Assembly: GCA_018830445.1 (NCBI GenBank) | Contig: JAHJSN010000192.1 | Coordinates: forward strand, 1-64,000 | DNA length: 64,000 nucleotides | Reading direction: 5' to 3' | Source of the DNA: Alphaproteobacteria bacterium | GTDB taxonomy: Bacteria; Pseudomonadota; Alphaproteobacteria; Rhizobiales; Hyphomicrobiaceae | In this document: in pieces, positions 1 through 8,573 of the stretch | Layout: every line of letters begins with the position of its first letter | How positions within the stretch are numbered: position 1 is the stretch's first letter | The notes under the pieces: generated by a model | Databases searched by the model: none | Seen by the model: the letters and a program-made list of their open reading frames with translations, nothing else | Told to the model about the DNA's origin: nothing | Translations under genes and position numbers: made by a program

Positions 1-126
1 CGCAAAGAGCTGATGGCCCACATCGACGCCTTCATCGCCGCCTACAACGTCGATGCCAAGCCGTTCGTGTGGACCAAGTCCGAGGTTCATCAGAAACGCC
101 TCAAGCCCTGTTTCGCGGATCAGTGA
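1..126 (+). mobile_element. IS630-family transposase, C-terminal end (partial)
   Basis: The window opens inside an open reading frame that ends with TGA at 124-126. The 41 visible residues include IDAFIAAYN, AKPFVWTK and VHQKRLK, which match the C-terminal end of IS630/Tc1-mariner type (DDE) transposases of rhizobia as I remember them. The catalytic part lies outside the window, so I cannot tell whether the element is intact. A CTAG, the preferred target of IS630, follows ten bases after the stop (136-139) and is where the first hairpin element begins. The stretch 127-135 is too short to show a convincing terminal inverted repeat. Confidence 0.75.
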
Positions 127-138
127 TTCTGGGTACTA

Positions 139-211
139 GTGGTGCGCACCTAACGTTTGGTCCCCACTTGCGGCTTGGCTCGATGCCAAACGTTTGATGC
201 AAAAGCTACAC
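139..211. repeat. Hairpin A (copy 0) of composite element AB
   Basis: This is a bulged hairpin. An inner 15-bp arm (GCACCTAACGTTTGG against CCAAACGTTTGATGC here) is followed on the 3' side by the unpaired bulge AAAA and a basal stem ending GCTACAC. The 25-nt loop contains TTGCGGC. It is bounded by CTAG at 136-139 and 211-214. The left basal arm is altered (GTGGTGC instead of GTGTAGC) compared with the copies at 38215 and 38381. Confidence 0.85.
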
Positions 212-231
212 TAGAATCATAAGTGTTGCTC

Positions 232-302
232 GTGTTCCTTATGGCTCCGACACTTGGTCGATAGCGTGCTGCAACGGGAACCAGGTGTCGGGGCCGGAAC
301 AC
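232..302. repeat. Hairpin B (copy 0) of composite element AB
   Basis: The basal stem is GTGTTCC/GGAACAC. A 5'-side bulge TTAT is followed by an inner 15-bp arm (GGCTCCGACACTTGG against CCAGGTGTCGGGGCC). The loop contains GCTGCAA, close to the reverse complement of the loop motif in hairpin A. It is separated from A by a 20-nt spacer and ends in ACACTAG. Together with A it forms a 164-nt unit (139-302) that recurs at 38215-38378 and 38381-38544. Confidence 0.85.
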
Positions 303-304
303 TA

Positions 305-362
305 GTGCTCCGACTCTGACATATGGTTCCCTGCCGGGAACCTGAATGTCAGCCCGGAAAAC
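305..362. repeat. Hairpin C (copy 0) of composite element CD
   Basis: A 58-nt hairpin whose CTAG (302-305) is shared with the end of AB. The stem runs through GTGCTCC/GGAAAAC (GTGTTCC/GGAACAC in the other copies), a GACT/CCC internal loop, CTGACAT/ATGTCAG and GGTTCCC/GGGAACC with a TGCC loop. The basal stem of this copy has decayed. The same hairpin recurs at 38070-38127 (inverted) and 45264-45321. Confidence 0.85.
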
Positions 363-379
363 TAGGCAACCTTTTGATT

Positions 380-443
380 GTGTTCTGGATTCACAAACAT
401 TTGACGACCTCCACCCGGGAATCAAATGTTTGATCCAGAACAC
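380..443. repeat. Hairpin D (copy 0) of composite element CD
   Basis: A 64-nt hairpin with basal stem GTGTTCTGGAT/ATCCAGAACAC, a 5'-side bulge of 3-4 nt (TCAC) and inner stem AAACATTTGA/TCAAATGTTT. It lies 17 nt after hairpin C and ends in CTAG (443-446). C plus spacer plus D is a fixed 139-nt unit found three times in the window. Confidence 0.85.
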
Positions 444-453
444 TAGTGGACTA

Positions 454-1845
454 TTAAAATCCGCCGCCGGTGCGGAACCCGCCGCCACCGCTGCTACGGC
501 TGCCACCCCATCCGCCGCCGAACGGCGGAAAGCCGGCGCGCTTGCGGAACGGGTCTGCCGGACGCCCGCGCCATTGATGCCGTCGCTGCGAGCGCGCCCA
601 GTAGTCGGCACCGGTGATGACACCCTTGATGAGTGCTTCCAACGCATCTTCGGCAATGTCGTCGAGTTCGAATTCGGAAGCGTCGTCGTCGTAATAGTTA
701 CGCCGGAACTTGGCGGCGATCTCGATCAGTTCCTTCCGCTTTGCGCTGACCTTGTCGAGATCCTTGCGCCGCTCATCCAGCGTTCGTTCCAGGTCGGTCG
801 TCTTGCGGTCGACCTCGCCGATGCGCGACACGATCCTGTCGTCGGTCGGCTCCACCGTGCGCCGCGCCAGCATGATGAGCTGCTGGTAGCTTTCCTGCTG
901 TAGAAACCCCGCCGACATGGCGACTGCTTCCTGGAAAGACTGGTCGAGCCCCTCGGCATATCGGTTGAGTTGCAGGCTTATCTCAGAAATTTCCGCCTCG
1001 ACGGCTTCGAGCGTCTTGTTGTTGACGGCCTGCCGGGTTCTCGCATCGGCCAGCGCACCGGTCAGGTCGATCCCGGCGATCTCGTTGATGCGCTTGGCCT
1101 CGAGCGCCTGCACCCTGGCTCCGGCGTCGGCCACGTTATCGGCGAGCAGGTCCACGTGTTCACGCAGGCGGTCGGGAATTTCATTGAGGATCGCGTAGTT
1201 TGCGCGAGCCTCCGAATATCCGACAAGGCGGGCTATCCAATCGTCGCCGATGCGAATGAGCCAATGCGGCCGGTATTCATTTGACCGGTACTTGCGGTCC
1301 CAAAGGTACATGAACAGAGGATCGCCTTGGTAGGCTTCGCCCTTGCGGCGGCGGTCCTCCTCGGCAAGTCGCGTCTTTTCTTCGGCCTGCTTGTGCATCG
1401 CGACCGCGTCATCGCGGGCTTTTGCCAGCGCGGCATAGTCCGCGTTTCCGGCAAGGCCGCTGCGCGCCTTGGCCGCCGCCTCGTCGAGTTGCTTTTCCAG
1501 AGCCGTGATTATTTTGCGCAGGCTTTCGGCCTCGCCGTTTAGGTGATCGCGCTTGCGGTTGGCGTCTTGCGCGCGCTGCTTGAGACCGTCGATGGTTGCC
1601 TGCCGCGCCTTCAGGAGGATTTCGATTCTGTGGTCGAGCGCATCGGCTTCGTCGATGACTCCGTCCGAGACCGCGCCGCGCGCGCGCACCTCGGCGAGTT
1701 CCCGGAAGGCCGATGTGCGCTGCTCGATGAGCCGCACGCGGTGATCGTTGAGGCCCTCGACGTCCTTCAGAAGCTGATGCTCCCGTTTGCGAAGGTCCTC
1801 GATCGAGCGCTCGATCTCGGCAAGCGTCTTCTGGCCTGACACCAT
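454..1845 (-). CDS. Coiled-coil protein with glycine-rich tail, third gene of a three-gene operon
   Basis: About 463 residues, starting at the ATG at 1845 that overlaps the stop of the upstream gene as TGATG. An in-frame extension to 2139 runs through the neighbour and is rejected. Most of the protein is charged heptad-like helix (for example the stretch around LAEIERSIEDLRKREHQLL near the start). A conserved-looking centre contains DPLFMYLWDRKY. The C-terminus has acidic segments (YYDDDASEFELDD) and a glycine-rich tail with PFGGGWGG. I see no catalytic motif, signal peptide or membrane helix. It is probably cotranscribed with the two genes upstream. I recall similar three-gene sets in Rhizobiales annotated as hypothetical or cell-surface proteins. 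Its stop lies seven bases from the CTAG that ends hairpin D. Confidence 0.75.
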   Translation of the reverse strand: MVSGQKTLAEIERSIEDLRKREHQLLKDVEGLNDHRVRLIEQRTSAFRELAEVRARGAVSDGVIDEADALDHRIEILLKARQATIDGLKQRAQDANRKRDHLNGEAESLRKIITALEKQLDEAAAKARSGLAGNADYAALAKARDDAVAMHKQAEEKTRLAEEDRRRKGEAYQGDPLFMYLWDRKYRSNEYRPHWLIRIGDDWIARLVGYSEARANYAILNEIPDRLREHVDLLADNVADAGARVQALEAKRINEIAGIDLTGALADARTRQAVNNKTLEAVEAEISEISLQLNRYAEGLDQSFQEAVAMSAGFLQQESYQQLIMLARRTVEPTDDRIVSRIGEVDRKTTDLERTLDERRKDLDKVSAKRKELIEIAAKFRRNYYDDDASEFELDDIAEDALEALIKGVITGADYWARSQRRHQWRGRPADPFRKRAGFPPFGGGWGGSRSSGGGGFRTGGGF

Positions 1846-2849
1846 CACTTCCACCTCGTGATCGCGCCGCCCTGCGTGGCGATGGTCCAGTCGGGCTCTA
1901 GACGGCCCCGTTCCTTGCGCCCGACGATGTTGTTCTGGATGATGCCGTCGTCGTCCTTGTCGTCCTTGACGGTGGTCAGGACGGACCGGTCGACGCGCAC
2001 TGCCCAGGTGGACACGCGTTCGGATTTTCCGGTCTCCTCGTTGGTGATCGATTGCTGGATCACCTTGCCATCCGGCGCGATGGCTTCGACCACGAGGTAG
2101 AAGTTGTAGGTATCGGGGTTGGCATCGGGAATGCGCCACAGCCCGGAGACTTCCCCGGCACGGTTGACGATCCGGATCTGGTATGTCGCGCGAAGTTTCT
2201 CAAGCGTCTCCTTGAGTTCGGCTTCGGCCTTTCGCGCGCCGGCGAGATCGCCGGCGGCGGCGGCGTTGGCCCCAGAGAGCGCAAGCGCCTCCGCCTGCGT
2301 GCCGATGAGCGGGTCGCCTGCTTCGCTGGCGACACTTGCCGCCAACGCCTTGACGCGTGCCGGCAATTCGACGAGCGCGCGCTGCTCGGCCTGTGCCCGC
2401 ACTAGTTTCGGACGTTCGTAGACGGCGTAGTTGACTGCGAAGAATGCGGCAATGGCGATCAGCGCCCCGGCAACATAGCGCCCCCAGCTCCAACGCGACA
2501 CGTAGGCCCGCGCCAGTCTGGTCGAGAGCGCATCGGGGTTCGGCGGCTTGTAGGCGAAGCGGTCCTCCTCCAGCGCCTTGACACCTTCTTCGAGGATGCG
2601 GTCTGGAACATCGATCCCCTGGCCTCTGTAGATTTCACGCAGCCGGTCGATCAGGTCCTTGCGGCGTGCGTCGTCATTGAGTTCGCGTTCGACGAGATTG
2701 CGGTCGTGACGCAGCGTATCGACGACATCCATGGCGATCATGATGTCGTTCAGCGGCGCTCTTGCCGGGTTCGATCCGCCCGCCGCGCGCGCACTGGCTT
2801 CGCCGCTGACGGACGCCGGTGAATTCGCGATGTCGCCGTCGCTGGTCAT
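1845..2849 (-). CDS. DUF6384-like membrane protein, second gene of the operon
   Basis: 334 residues. The N-terminal part, with IAMDVVDTLRH and RLREIYRGQGIDVPDRILEEGVKAL, matches what I remember as the DUF6384 family of alphaproteobacteria. One membrane helix is visible at about residues 122-140 (YVAGALIAIAAFFAVNYAVY). It is followed by an alanine-rich coiled-coil region and a compact C-terminal domain beginning near TYQIRIVNRAGEVSGLWR, probably outside the cytoplasm. The start is 11 nt downstream of the preceding gene and the end overlaps the next gene by one base. No function is established. The operon layout suggests an envelope-associated complex with its two neighbours, which is inference. 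Confidence 0.7.
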   Translation of the reverse strand: MTSDGDIANSPASVSGEASARAAGGSNPARAPLNDIMIAMDVVDTLRHDRNLVERELNDDARRKDLIDRLREIYRGQGIDVPDRILEEGVKALEEDRFAYKPPNPDALSTRLARAYVSRWSWGRYVAGALIAIAAFFAVNYAVYERPKLVRAQAEQRALVELPARVKALAASVASEAGDPLIGTQAEALALSGANAAAAGDLAGARKAEAELKETLEKLRATYQIRIVNRAGEVSGLWRIPDANPDTYNFYLVVEAIAPDGKVIQQSITNEETGKSERVSTWAVRVDRSVLTTVKDDKDDDGIIQNNIVGRKERGRLEPDWTIATQGGAITRWK

Positions 2850-2860
2850 GGGGATGATGG

Positions 2861-4027
2861 TCAGGATTCGATCAGCGTTTCGCCTTCGGCCGCAAGCCGC
2901 GCCAGCCGCTTCTTGCCGTCCTCGACAGCTTCGCGGATCTCTTCGGAGTTGCGCGTCGCCAGGATGCGCATTTCGTTGATGATCTCGCGTGTGCGGATCT
3001 GGAAATTGACCACCGAGTCGACCAGCATCTTGACCGATTCAGCTTTGACCGTCGGCCCATAGCCGGCCTTGATGGCGGCTTCCTGGACCTTGTCGCCGAT
3101 TTCGGACAGCGTTTCGAGGCTCTTGTCGATGCCCTCTTTCATGGCTTCCAGAGTGCGCGTCGATTCATGCAGTCCGAACAGACCGGTGAAGGAAGCCTTC
3201 AGCGCCGTCAGCACCGCTTCGTTGGTGGAGAAGAACGACACCGCCTGCTGGTAGACGCGCTCCTTGGCGCTCGTCGTCTGCGTCAGCCGCGACATCACCA
3301 CTTCGGACGTGTTGTAACCGATGGTCAGGTTGTCGGCGAGGTCCTTGGCGATCTGGTAGCGCTTCTCCTCGTCCTGCAGCGCGCGGATCTTCCCGTCGCG
3401 GTCCATTTCCAGTTCTGCGCGCCGGGCGATGTCGTCGCCCTTGTAAGCGGCAACCGTCTTCGACGCCTTTTCCAGTTCCTTCTTGACCGCGCCGAGCTGC
3501 TTTTCCGCCGACTGCAGGATCTTCAACGCCAGCACCTGCGCTTGTTTGTAGGCGCCGCGGAAATCGTTGTAGGCATTGAGTATCCGCCCCTCGCGGACGA
3601 TCTGGTCCTTGGCGTCCTTGGCGACCTGGAGATAGGTGTGGCGGATCTCGTCGAAGCGTTCGGAGATGTCACCGCGGCGCACCTTCATCCATACGTTGGC
3701 AACCCGCTCGAAGGTATTGATCTTACCGTCTTCCATCTGGTCGACAAGGCGCTTGGAGTCGTCGCGGATCGAGTTGAAGGCCAGTACGATGTCTTCGTAG
3801 CGCTCGCCAATGTTCATCGCCGAGATTTCGTTGCGCACGATTTCGTTGAACAGCGAGGTCTGTTGCAGGGTTTTGGCGATCACTGCGACGTTGTCGGGAT
3901 CGAGGTCGTAGATCTCCTCCAGGAGACCGGCGATCGGCGTGTCCTCGGTCGTCTTTGTATCGAGGCCCAGTTCCCGGACCTGTTTCAAAGCCTTGTCGAG
4001 CTGTTTCATGGCAGTTGCCTTGCCCAT
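2861..4027 (-). CDS. Helical cytoplasmic protein, first gene of the operon (hypothetical)
   Basis: 388 residues, almost entirely predicted helix, without signal peptide or membrane segment. Segments such as FNSIRDDSKRLVDQMEDGKI, LQDEEKRYQIAKDLADNL and GYNTSEVVMSRL read like a long coiled-coil scaffold. The shape is reminiscent of TelA-type proteins, but I do not see enough to assign that family. An AGGAGA ribosome binding site lies 8-9 nt before the ATG at 4027, which favours this start over the internal ATG at 4009. The gene heads a minus-strand operon and is divergent from trpA across a gap of about 230 nt. Confidence 0.7.
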   Translation of the reverse strand: MGKATAMKQLDKALKQVRELGLDTKTTEDTPIAGLLEEIYDLDPDNVAVIAKTLQQTSLFNEIVRNEISAMNIGERYEDIVLAFNSIRDDSKRLVDQMEDGKINTFERVANVWMKVRRGDISERFDEIRHTYLQVAKDAKDQIVREGRILNAYNDFRGAYKQAQVLALKILQSAEKQLGAVKKELEKASKTVAAYKGDDIARRAELEMDRDGKIRALQDEEKRYQIAKDLADNLTIGYNTSEVVMSRLTQTTSAKERVYQQAVSFFSTNEAVLTALKASFTGLFGLHESTRTLEAMKEGIDKSLETLSEIGDKVQEAAIKAGYGPTVKAESVKMLVDSVVNFQIRTREIINEMRILATRNSEEIREAVEDGKKRLARLAAEGETLIES

Positions 4028-4255
4028 CGTCGTCTTCTCCTGAAGCTATTGCGGCGAAGTTGGGGATCCGCTCCGAAAAAGCAATACGACGGAGCCGATG
4101 GCGATGGCAACGCGCGCCATCGAAATCGGTGAAGCAAGATAGTTCGCCCGCACAGAGCGGAACGGTCGCGACTTTTACAGGACTTGACCCGCAAGCCCGC
4201 CCGCCCCATGAACAAAGCGAATAACAGCCCAACCGACAGGCCCGTTTCACCGGAC

Positions 4256-5083
4256 ATGACGCACATTTCCCGCATCGACCGACGTTTCGCAGTGCTGAAA
4301 GAGCACGATCGTGCAGCCTTGGTGACCTTCATCACCGCCGGCGACCCCGATCTCGACACCTCCCGCACGATTCTGAAGGGCCTGCCCGAGGCTGGCGCCG
4401 ACATCATCGAGCTTGGCATGCCGTTCTCCGATCCGATGGCTGACGGCCCGGCCATCCAGGCTTCCTCCCAGCGCGCGCTGAAGGCCGGCCAGACCATGCG
4501 CCAGACCCTCGAATTGGTCGCCGATTTCCGCCGCAATGATCCCGATACGCCGATTGTCTTGATGGGCTACTACAACCCGATCTATGTCTATCCGGGCGAA
4601 AAATTCCTCGATGATGCGGTCGCCGCGGGGGTCGACGGGTTGATCGTCGTCGACGTTCCGCCGGAAGCAGATGATGAATTATGCCTGCCGGCAATCGAGC
4701 GCGGGCTCAACTTCATCCGTCTGGCGACGCCGACAACCGACGACAAGCGCCTGCCGGCCGTGCTGGCGAATACGTCGGGTTTCGTCTATTACGTCTCGAT
4801 CACCGGGATTACGGGGGCTGCGGCTCCCGATATCGAGGACGTCCACCGTCAGGTGAAGCGCATCAAGGGCGCCACCGAACTGCCCGTTGCCGTCGGCTTC
4901 GGCGTTCGCACCGGCGAGCAGGCACGCGAGATTTCCAAGGGTGCGGATGGCGTCGTGGTCGGCTCCGCCCTGGTAACTGCGATCGCCGAAACTCTGGGTC
5001 CGGAAGGCGAAGCCACTGGTAGAACGGCCGCTGCCGTCCTAGATCTAGTCAAGGACCTGGCAACTGCACTGCGCGGCGAATGA
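4256..5083 (+). CDS. trpA: Tryptophan synthase alpha subunit
   Basis: 275 residues from the ATG at 4256. The enzyme cleaves indole-3-glycerol phosphate to indole and glyceraldehyde 3-phosphate, and indole is channelled to TrpB. The catalytic glutamate (Glu52, in [11 protein letters not shown]) and aspartate (Asp63, in DPMADGP) are both present with the normal 11-residue spacing. The phosphate-binding glycine loops [10 protein letters not shown] and VVVGSALV are intact. An upstream in-frame extension (from 4184) has non-family sequence and is not used. accD follows in the same direction about 100 nt downstream. trpF and trpB, which normally precede trpA in Rhizobiales, are not upstream; a divergent unrelated operon is there instead. 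Confidence 0.95.
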   Translation: MTHISRIDRRFAVLKEHDRAALVTFITAGDPDLDTSRTILKGLPEAGADIIELGMPFSDPMADGPAIQASSQRALKAGQTMRQTLELVADFRRNDPDTPIVLMGYYNPIYVYPGEKFLDDAVAAGVDGLIVVDVPPEADDELCLPAIERGLNFIRLATPTTDDKRLPAVLANTSGFVYYVSITGITGAAAPDIEDVHRQVKRIKGATELPVAVGFGVRTGEQAREISKGADGVVVGSALVTAIAETLGPEGEATGRTAAAVLDLVKDLATALRGE

Positions 5084-5183
5084 CCGCTTGCCCGAGGTTT
5101 CGCGCAAAGTCCGCATTCGGGTTGTGCTAGTGTGCACTGCAACGTTAACCAACTGAGGCACCCCGCTACCGGGGCGAGACAGA

Positions 5184-6317
5184 GTGAACTGGATCAACAA
5201 CTTCGTTCGTCCGAAGATTCGCGGATTTCTCACCACCAAGCGAGAGGTCCCAGATAATCTTTGGCGCACTTGTCCGGTTTCCGGCCAGTTGGTCTTCCAC
5301 AAGGACCTGGAAGCCAACCAGTTCGTGTTTCCGGGGTCGGATTATCATGAGCGCATGAGCGCTACCGATCGCCTCAAGTCGCTGTTCGACGACGGCGCCT
5401 ATGAGGTGGTCAAGGTGCCAACCGTTGCCGTCGATCCCTTGAAGTTCCGGGATGGCCGCCGTTACACCGACCGGCTGCGCGATGCAAAGGCCAATACCGA
5501 GCTGGACGACGCGATTCTTGTCGGCGAAGGCACGCTGGATGGCTTAGCCTGTGTCGCCTCCGTTCAGGATTTCCGCTTCATGGCCGGTTCACTCGGCATG
5601 GCAGCCGGAGAGGCGATCATCGCCGGCATGCTGCGAGCGGTTGAAAAGCAATCGCCGTTCATTCTGTTCGCTGCTTCCGGTGGTGCGCGGATGCAGGAAG
5701 GCATTCTATCGCTGATGCAGATGCCGCGCACGACGATTGCCGTGCAGCGCCTGCGCGAGGCGAGGTTGCCCTTTATTGTGGTCCTGACCAATCCGACCAG
5801 CGGCGGCGTTACGGCCTCCTACGCCATGCTCGGGGACGTTCACATCGCCGAGCCCGGCGCGCTCATCTGCTTTGCCGGTCCACGTGTGATCCAGCAGACG
5901 ATCCGCGAGCAGCTGCCCGAAGGTTTCCAACGCTCCGAGTACCTGGTTGAGCATGGCATGGTCGATATGGTGGTCCATCGCCACAAGCTCCGCGAAACGC
6001 TATCGCGGCTGACCCGCGTGTTGTCAGGTGGCCGCGCGGCTGCCGCGGTTGAAAAACCGGCCACCGAAAACGCTGCAACGAAGCCGCCAACTGCAACCGC
6101 GAAGATCAATGGTTCCGAGCACGCCGTGCCCAAACCCGAGACTGGCGGCGGCGGCCCGGCAAATGCGACCGCCCCGCCTGCCAATGGCGCGGCAAAGGAA
6201 AAGAACGCCGCAGCCATTTCGGTCAAGATAGATGAGGCAGCATCCAAGACCGACAAGGGGACGCAAGCCGCGTCGCAGCCGACCAAGGGGACTCCGCCAC
6301 CACCCGCCAAAGTGTAG
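5184..6317 (+). CDS. accD: Acetyl-CoA carboxylase carboxyltransferase subunit beta
   Basis: 377 residues from a GTG start. With AccA this subunit transfers the carboxyl group from biotin to acetyl-CoA, giving malonyl-CoA for fatty acid synthesis. The crotonase-like core is clear, with [24 protein letters not shown] and [11 protein letters not shown]. The four-cysteine zinc ribbon of the enterobacterial protein is not present: the corresponding N-terminal positions read TCPVSGQ and VFPGSDYH, with one cysteine left, as I remember for rhizobial homologues. Residues from about 290 onward form an Ala/Pro/Lys-rich low-complexity tail absent from shorter AccD proteins. It lies between trpA and folC, the usual order. 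Confidence 0.95.
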   Translation: MNWINNFVRPKIRGFLTTKREVPDNLWRTCPVSGQLVFHKDLEANQFVFPGSDYHERMSATDRLKSLFDDGAYEVVKVPTVAVDPLKFRDGRRYTDRLRDAKANTELDDAILVGEGTLDGLACVASVQDFRFMAGSLGMAAGEAIIAGMLRAVEKQSPFILFAASGGARMQEGILSLMQMPRTTIAVQRLREARLPFIVVLTNPTSGGVTASYAMLGDVHIAEPGALICFAGPRVIQQTIREQLPEGFQRSEYLVEHGMVDMVVHRHKLRETLSRLTRVLSGGRAAAAVEKPATENAATKPPTATAKINGSEHAVPKPETGGGGPANATAPPANGAAKEKNAAAISVKIDEAASKTDKGTQAASQPTKGTPPPPAKV

Positions 6318-6445
6318 TGCTTGTAGGCCATCTGAAAGATAATAGTTTGTGTCTACTGGTAGGCGGACCCGGAAACGGGTGACAGGCCCGCTCGCTTATC
6401 CCAGAATGCGCCCTCAAAATCCAAGGGAACCGGACCTGAGCTGAG

Positions 6446-7789
6446 ATGCGGGACACGCCCACCAGCAGTGAACTCCTCAAGGAGTTGAAACAGCTGCACC
6501 CGAAATTGATCGATTTGTCGCTTGGACGTATCGAGCGGCTGCTGGCCAAGCTCGGCAATCCTCATAAAAGGCTGCCGCCGGTGATCCACATTGCCGGCAC
6601 CAACGGCAAGGGTTCTACGACGGCCTTCCTGCGCGCCATTCTCGAAGCCGCTGGTGCCCGCGTCCATGTCTACACCTCGCCGCATCTGGTCCGCTTCCAC
6701 GAGCGGATCATGCTCGCCGGTCAGGACGGCACCGCCCACCCGATCGGCGAAGATGCCCTGGTGGATGTTTTGACACGCACCCAGGCCGTCAATGACGGGG
6801 ACGACATCACCCAGTTCGAAATCACCACCGCCGCGGCATTTCTCGCCTTCTGCGAAACGCCAGCCGACGCGCTGCTGCTGGAAGTCGGTCTTGGCGGCCG
6901 GCTTGATGCCACCAACGTCGTAGCCGAGCCCGCGCTGTGCGTGATCACACCCATCTCGATCGATCATGCCGATAAACTTGGCGCGACGCTGACGGAGATC
7001 GCAGGGGAGAAGGCGGGGATACTGAAAGCCGGTGTCCCGGCAATCGTGTCGCGCCAGCCCGATGAGGCCGGGGACGTTCTGGACCGCGTCGCCGAAAGTC
7101 TTGGCGTACCGATACAAGTCTGGGGACGCGACTTCGATGCTTACGAGCAGAGCGGACGGCTTGTGGTGCAGTGCGCAGAGCGGGTCGTGGATCTGCCGAT
7201 GCCGGTACTGGTGGGCCCGCACCAGCTCGTCAATGCGGGGACTGCGGTCGTCGCAGCGATGCAACTCGAACCGAGCTTCGCAATCGATGAGCACGCCCTG
7301 GAGACCGGATTGTCGACGGCCCAGTGGCCGGCGCGCATGCAGCGCCTGTCCGGCGGGCCGCTGTTCGACATCCTCTCCTATGGCAGCGAACTCTGGCTCG
7401 ATGGCGGGCACAACCCAGCCGCAGCCGAAGTGCTGGCGCAGACGGCTGCGGATCTTGAAGAGCGGAGCCCCCGTCCTCTCTACCTGATTGTCGGGATGAT
7501 GGGCTTGAAGGATGTCGACGGGTTTCTCGCCCGCTTCGAAGGGCTCGCCCGCTCGGTCCACGCCGTGCCGATCCCAGGCGCGAACGAGGCGCCGTTGCAG
7601 CCTGCCGCGATTGTCGAAGCCGCCAGGGCGCACGGTATTGCCGCCGAACCAGCCGACGACGTCGAGGCGGCGTTGCTGTCGATCGAGCGCCAGCATGCCG
7701 GGCCAAAGCGCGTGCTGATCTGCGGGTCGCTATATCTGGCGGGACACGTTCTGGCGCTTCAGGCGGGCGTCGAGGCCCAGCCGAATTGA
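6446..7789 (+). CDS. folC: Bifunctional folylpolyglutamate synthase / dihydrofolate synthase
   Basis: 447 residues. A Mur-ligase fold enzyme that adds glutamate to dihydropteroate and to folates using ATP. The ATP-binding P-loop HIAGTNGKGSTTAFL is at about residues 48-62, followed by the family segment YTSPHLVRFHERI. The later motifs LLEVGLGGRLDATN, ISIDHA and the C-terminal-domain LDGGHNPAA are all present. The length is normal. It follows accD by about 130 nt and converges with the methyltransferase gene, the two stops being one base apart. Confidence 0.95.
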   Translation: MRDTPTSSELLKELKQLHPKLIDLSLGRIERLLAKLGNPHKRLPPVIHIAGTNGKGSTTAFLRAILEAAGARVHVYTSPHLVRFHERIMLAGQDGTAHPIGEDALVDVLTRTQAVNDGDDITQFEITTAAAFLAFCETPADALLLEVGLGGRLDATNVVAEPALCVITPISIDHADKLGATLTEIAGEKAGILKAGVPAIVSRQPDEAGDVLDRVAESLGVPIQVWGRDFDAYEQSGRLVVQCAERVVDLPMPVLVGPHQLVNAGTAVVAAMQLEPSFAIDEHALETGLSTAQWPARMQRLSGGPLFDILSYGSELWLDGGHNPAAAEVLAQTAADLEERSPRPLYLIVGMMGLKDVDGFLARFEGLARSVHAVPIPGANEAPLQPAAIVEAARAHGIAAEPADDVEAALLSIERQHAGPKRVLICGSLYLAGHVLALQAGVEAQPN

Positions 7790-7790
7790 T

Positions 7791-8573
7791 CTAATCCCCT
7801 GCGCCGCCGCGCCCGCCATCTCCATCCCGCTGGTGGCGTGAGGCGGGCCGCGCGATCTGCCCGGGCGCAACCTTTATGATCTCCTGGAGCACCGGCGATT
7901 TTTTGGGCTTGGCGATCGGGGCGACGAGTTCCTTGGCCGCTTCGACGATAATGACGCCGGCAAATCCCGGCATCAAACGGGCGCCGATCCGCTCCCAGGC
8001 GACCGCCGAACTGAGTAGCATGTCCCTGCTGAACGGCGGAGCATAGAGAGCTTCGGTCCAGTCGATCGGTTCGAACATCGCGTCGCGAAGCATGCCTTCA
8101 AGCTGCGAGCGGCTGTAGGGGCGACCGTAACCGAATGGCGTCCGGTCGGTACGCGCCCATATGCCCCGCCGGTTGGGAACGACCATCATCAGCCGCCCCT
8201 CCGGCGCCAGCGTCCGCCAGACTTCGCGCAACACCGGCTGCACGCGTTCGGCGGTTTCAAGGCCGTGCACCACCAGCATGCGGTCGACTGAATTGTCGGG
8301 CAGCGGCAGGTGTTCGTCGTCGATCAGAACCGACTGTTTTGCCCCTTCGCGCGGCCACACCAGCGCACCCTGGCGCGACGGCATCAAGGCACCGCAGCGG
8401 ACGACCTGCGACCGGTAGGCCCCAAGGTAGGGGACGGCGTAGCCAAGGCCCATCAGCGTTCCGCCTGGGATCCGTCGCCAGCGAGACTGGATACGGCTCG
8501 ATACAAGCCGCCGCACGACCGCCCCGAGCCGGCTGGCATAAAAATCACGGAGGTCGGCCACATCGATATGCAT
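7791..8573 (-). CDS. Class I SAM-dependent methyltransferase-like protein
   Basis: 260 residues from the ATG at 8573, which starts MHIDVADLRDFYAS; a longer frame to 8753 is rejected because it overlaps the promoter side of gloB. Features of a Methyltransf_11-like fold are visible: a glycine-bearing first loop GTLMGLGYAVPYLGAY, the acidic/hydrophobic LPLPDNSVDRMLVVHGLE, and EVWRTLAPEGRLMMVVPNRRG. The SAM-binding loop is weaker than in classical enzymes. The substrate is unknown. It is divergent from gloB, an arrangement I recall as common in Rhizobiales, which hints at but does not prove a link. Confidence 0.8.
   Translation of the reverse strand: MHIDVADLRDFYASRLGAVVRRLVSSRIQSRWRRIPGGTLMGLGYAVPYLGAYRSQVVRCGALMPSRQGALVWPREGAKQSVLIDDEHLPLPDNSVDRMLVVHGLETAERVQPVLREVWRTLAPEGRLMMVVPNRRGIWARTDRTPFGYGRPYSRSQLEGMLRDAMFEPIDWTEALYAPPFSRDMLLSSAVAWERIGARLMPGFAGVIIVEAAKELVAPIAKPKKSPVLQEIIKVAPGQIARPASRHQRDGDGGRGGAGD

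Noticed and set aside
150-903. Open frames crossing the hairpin elements at the left end on both strands
   Set aside because: Their codons come from inverted repeats and they run into the 454-1845 gene; no protein-like features.
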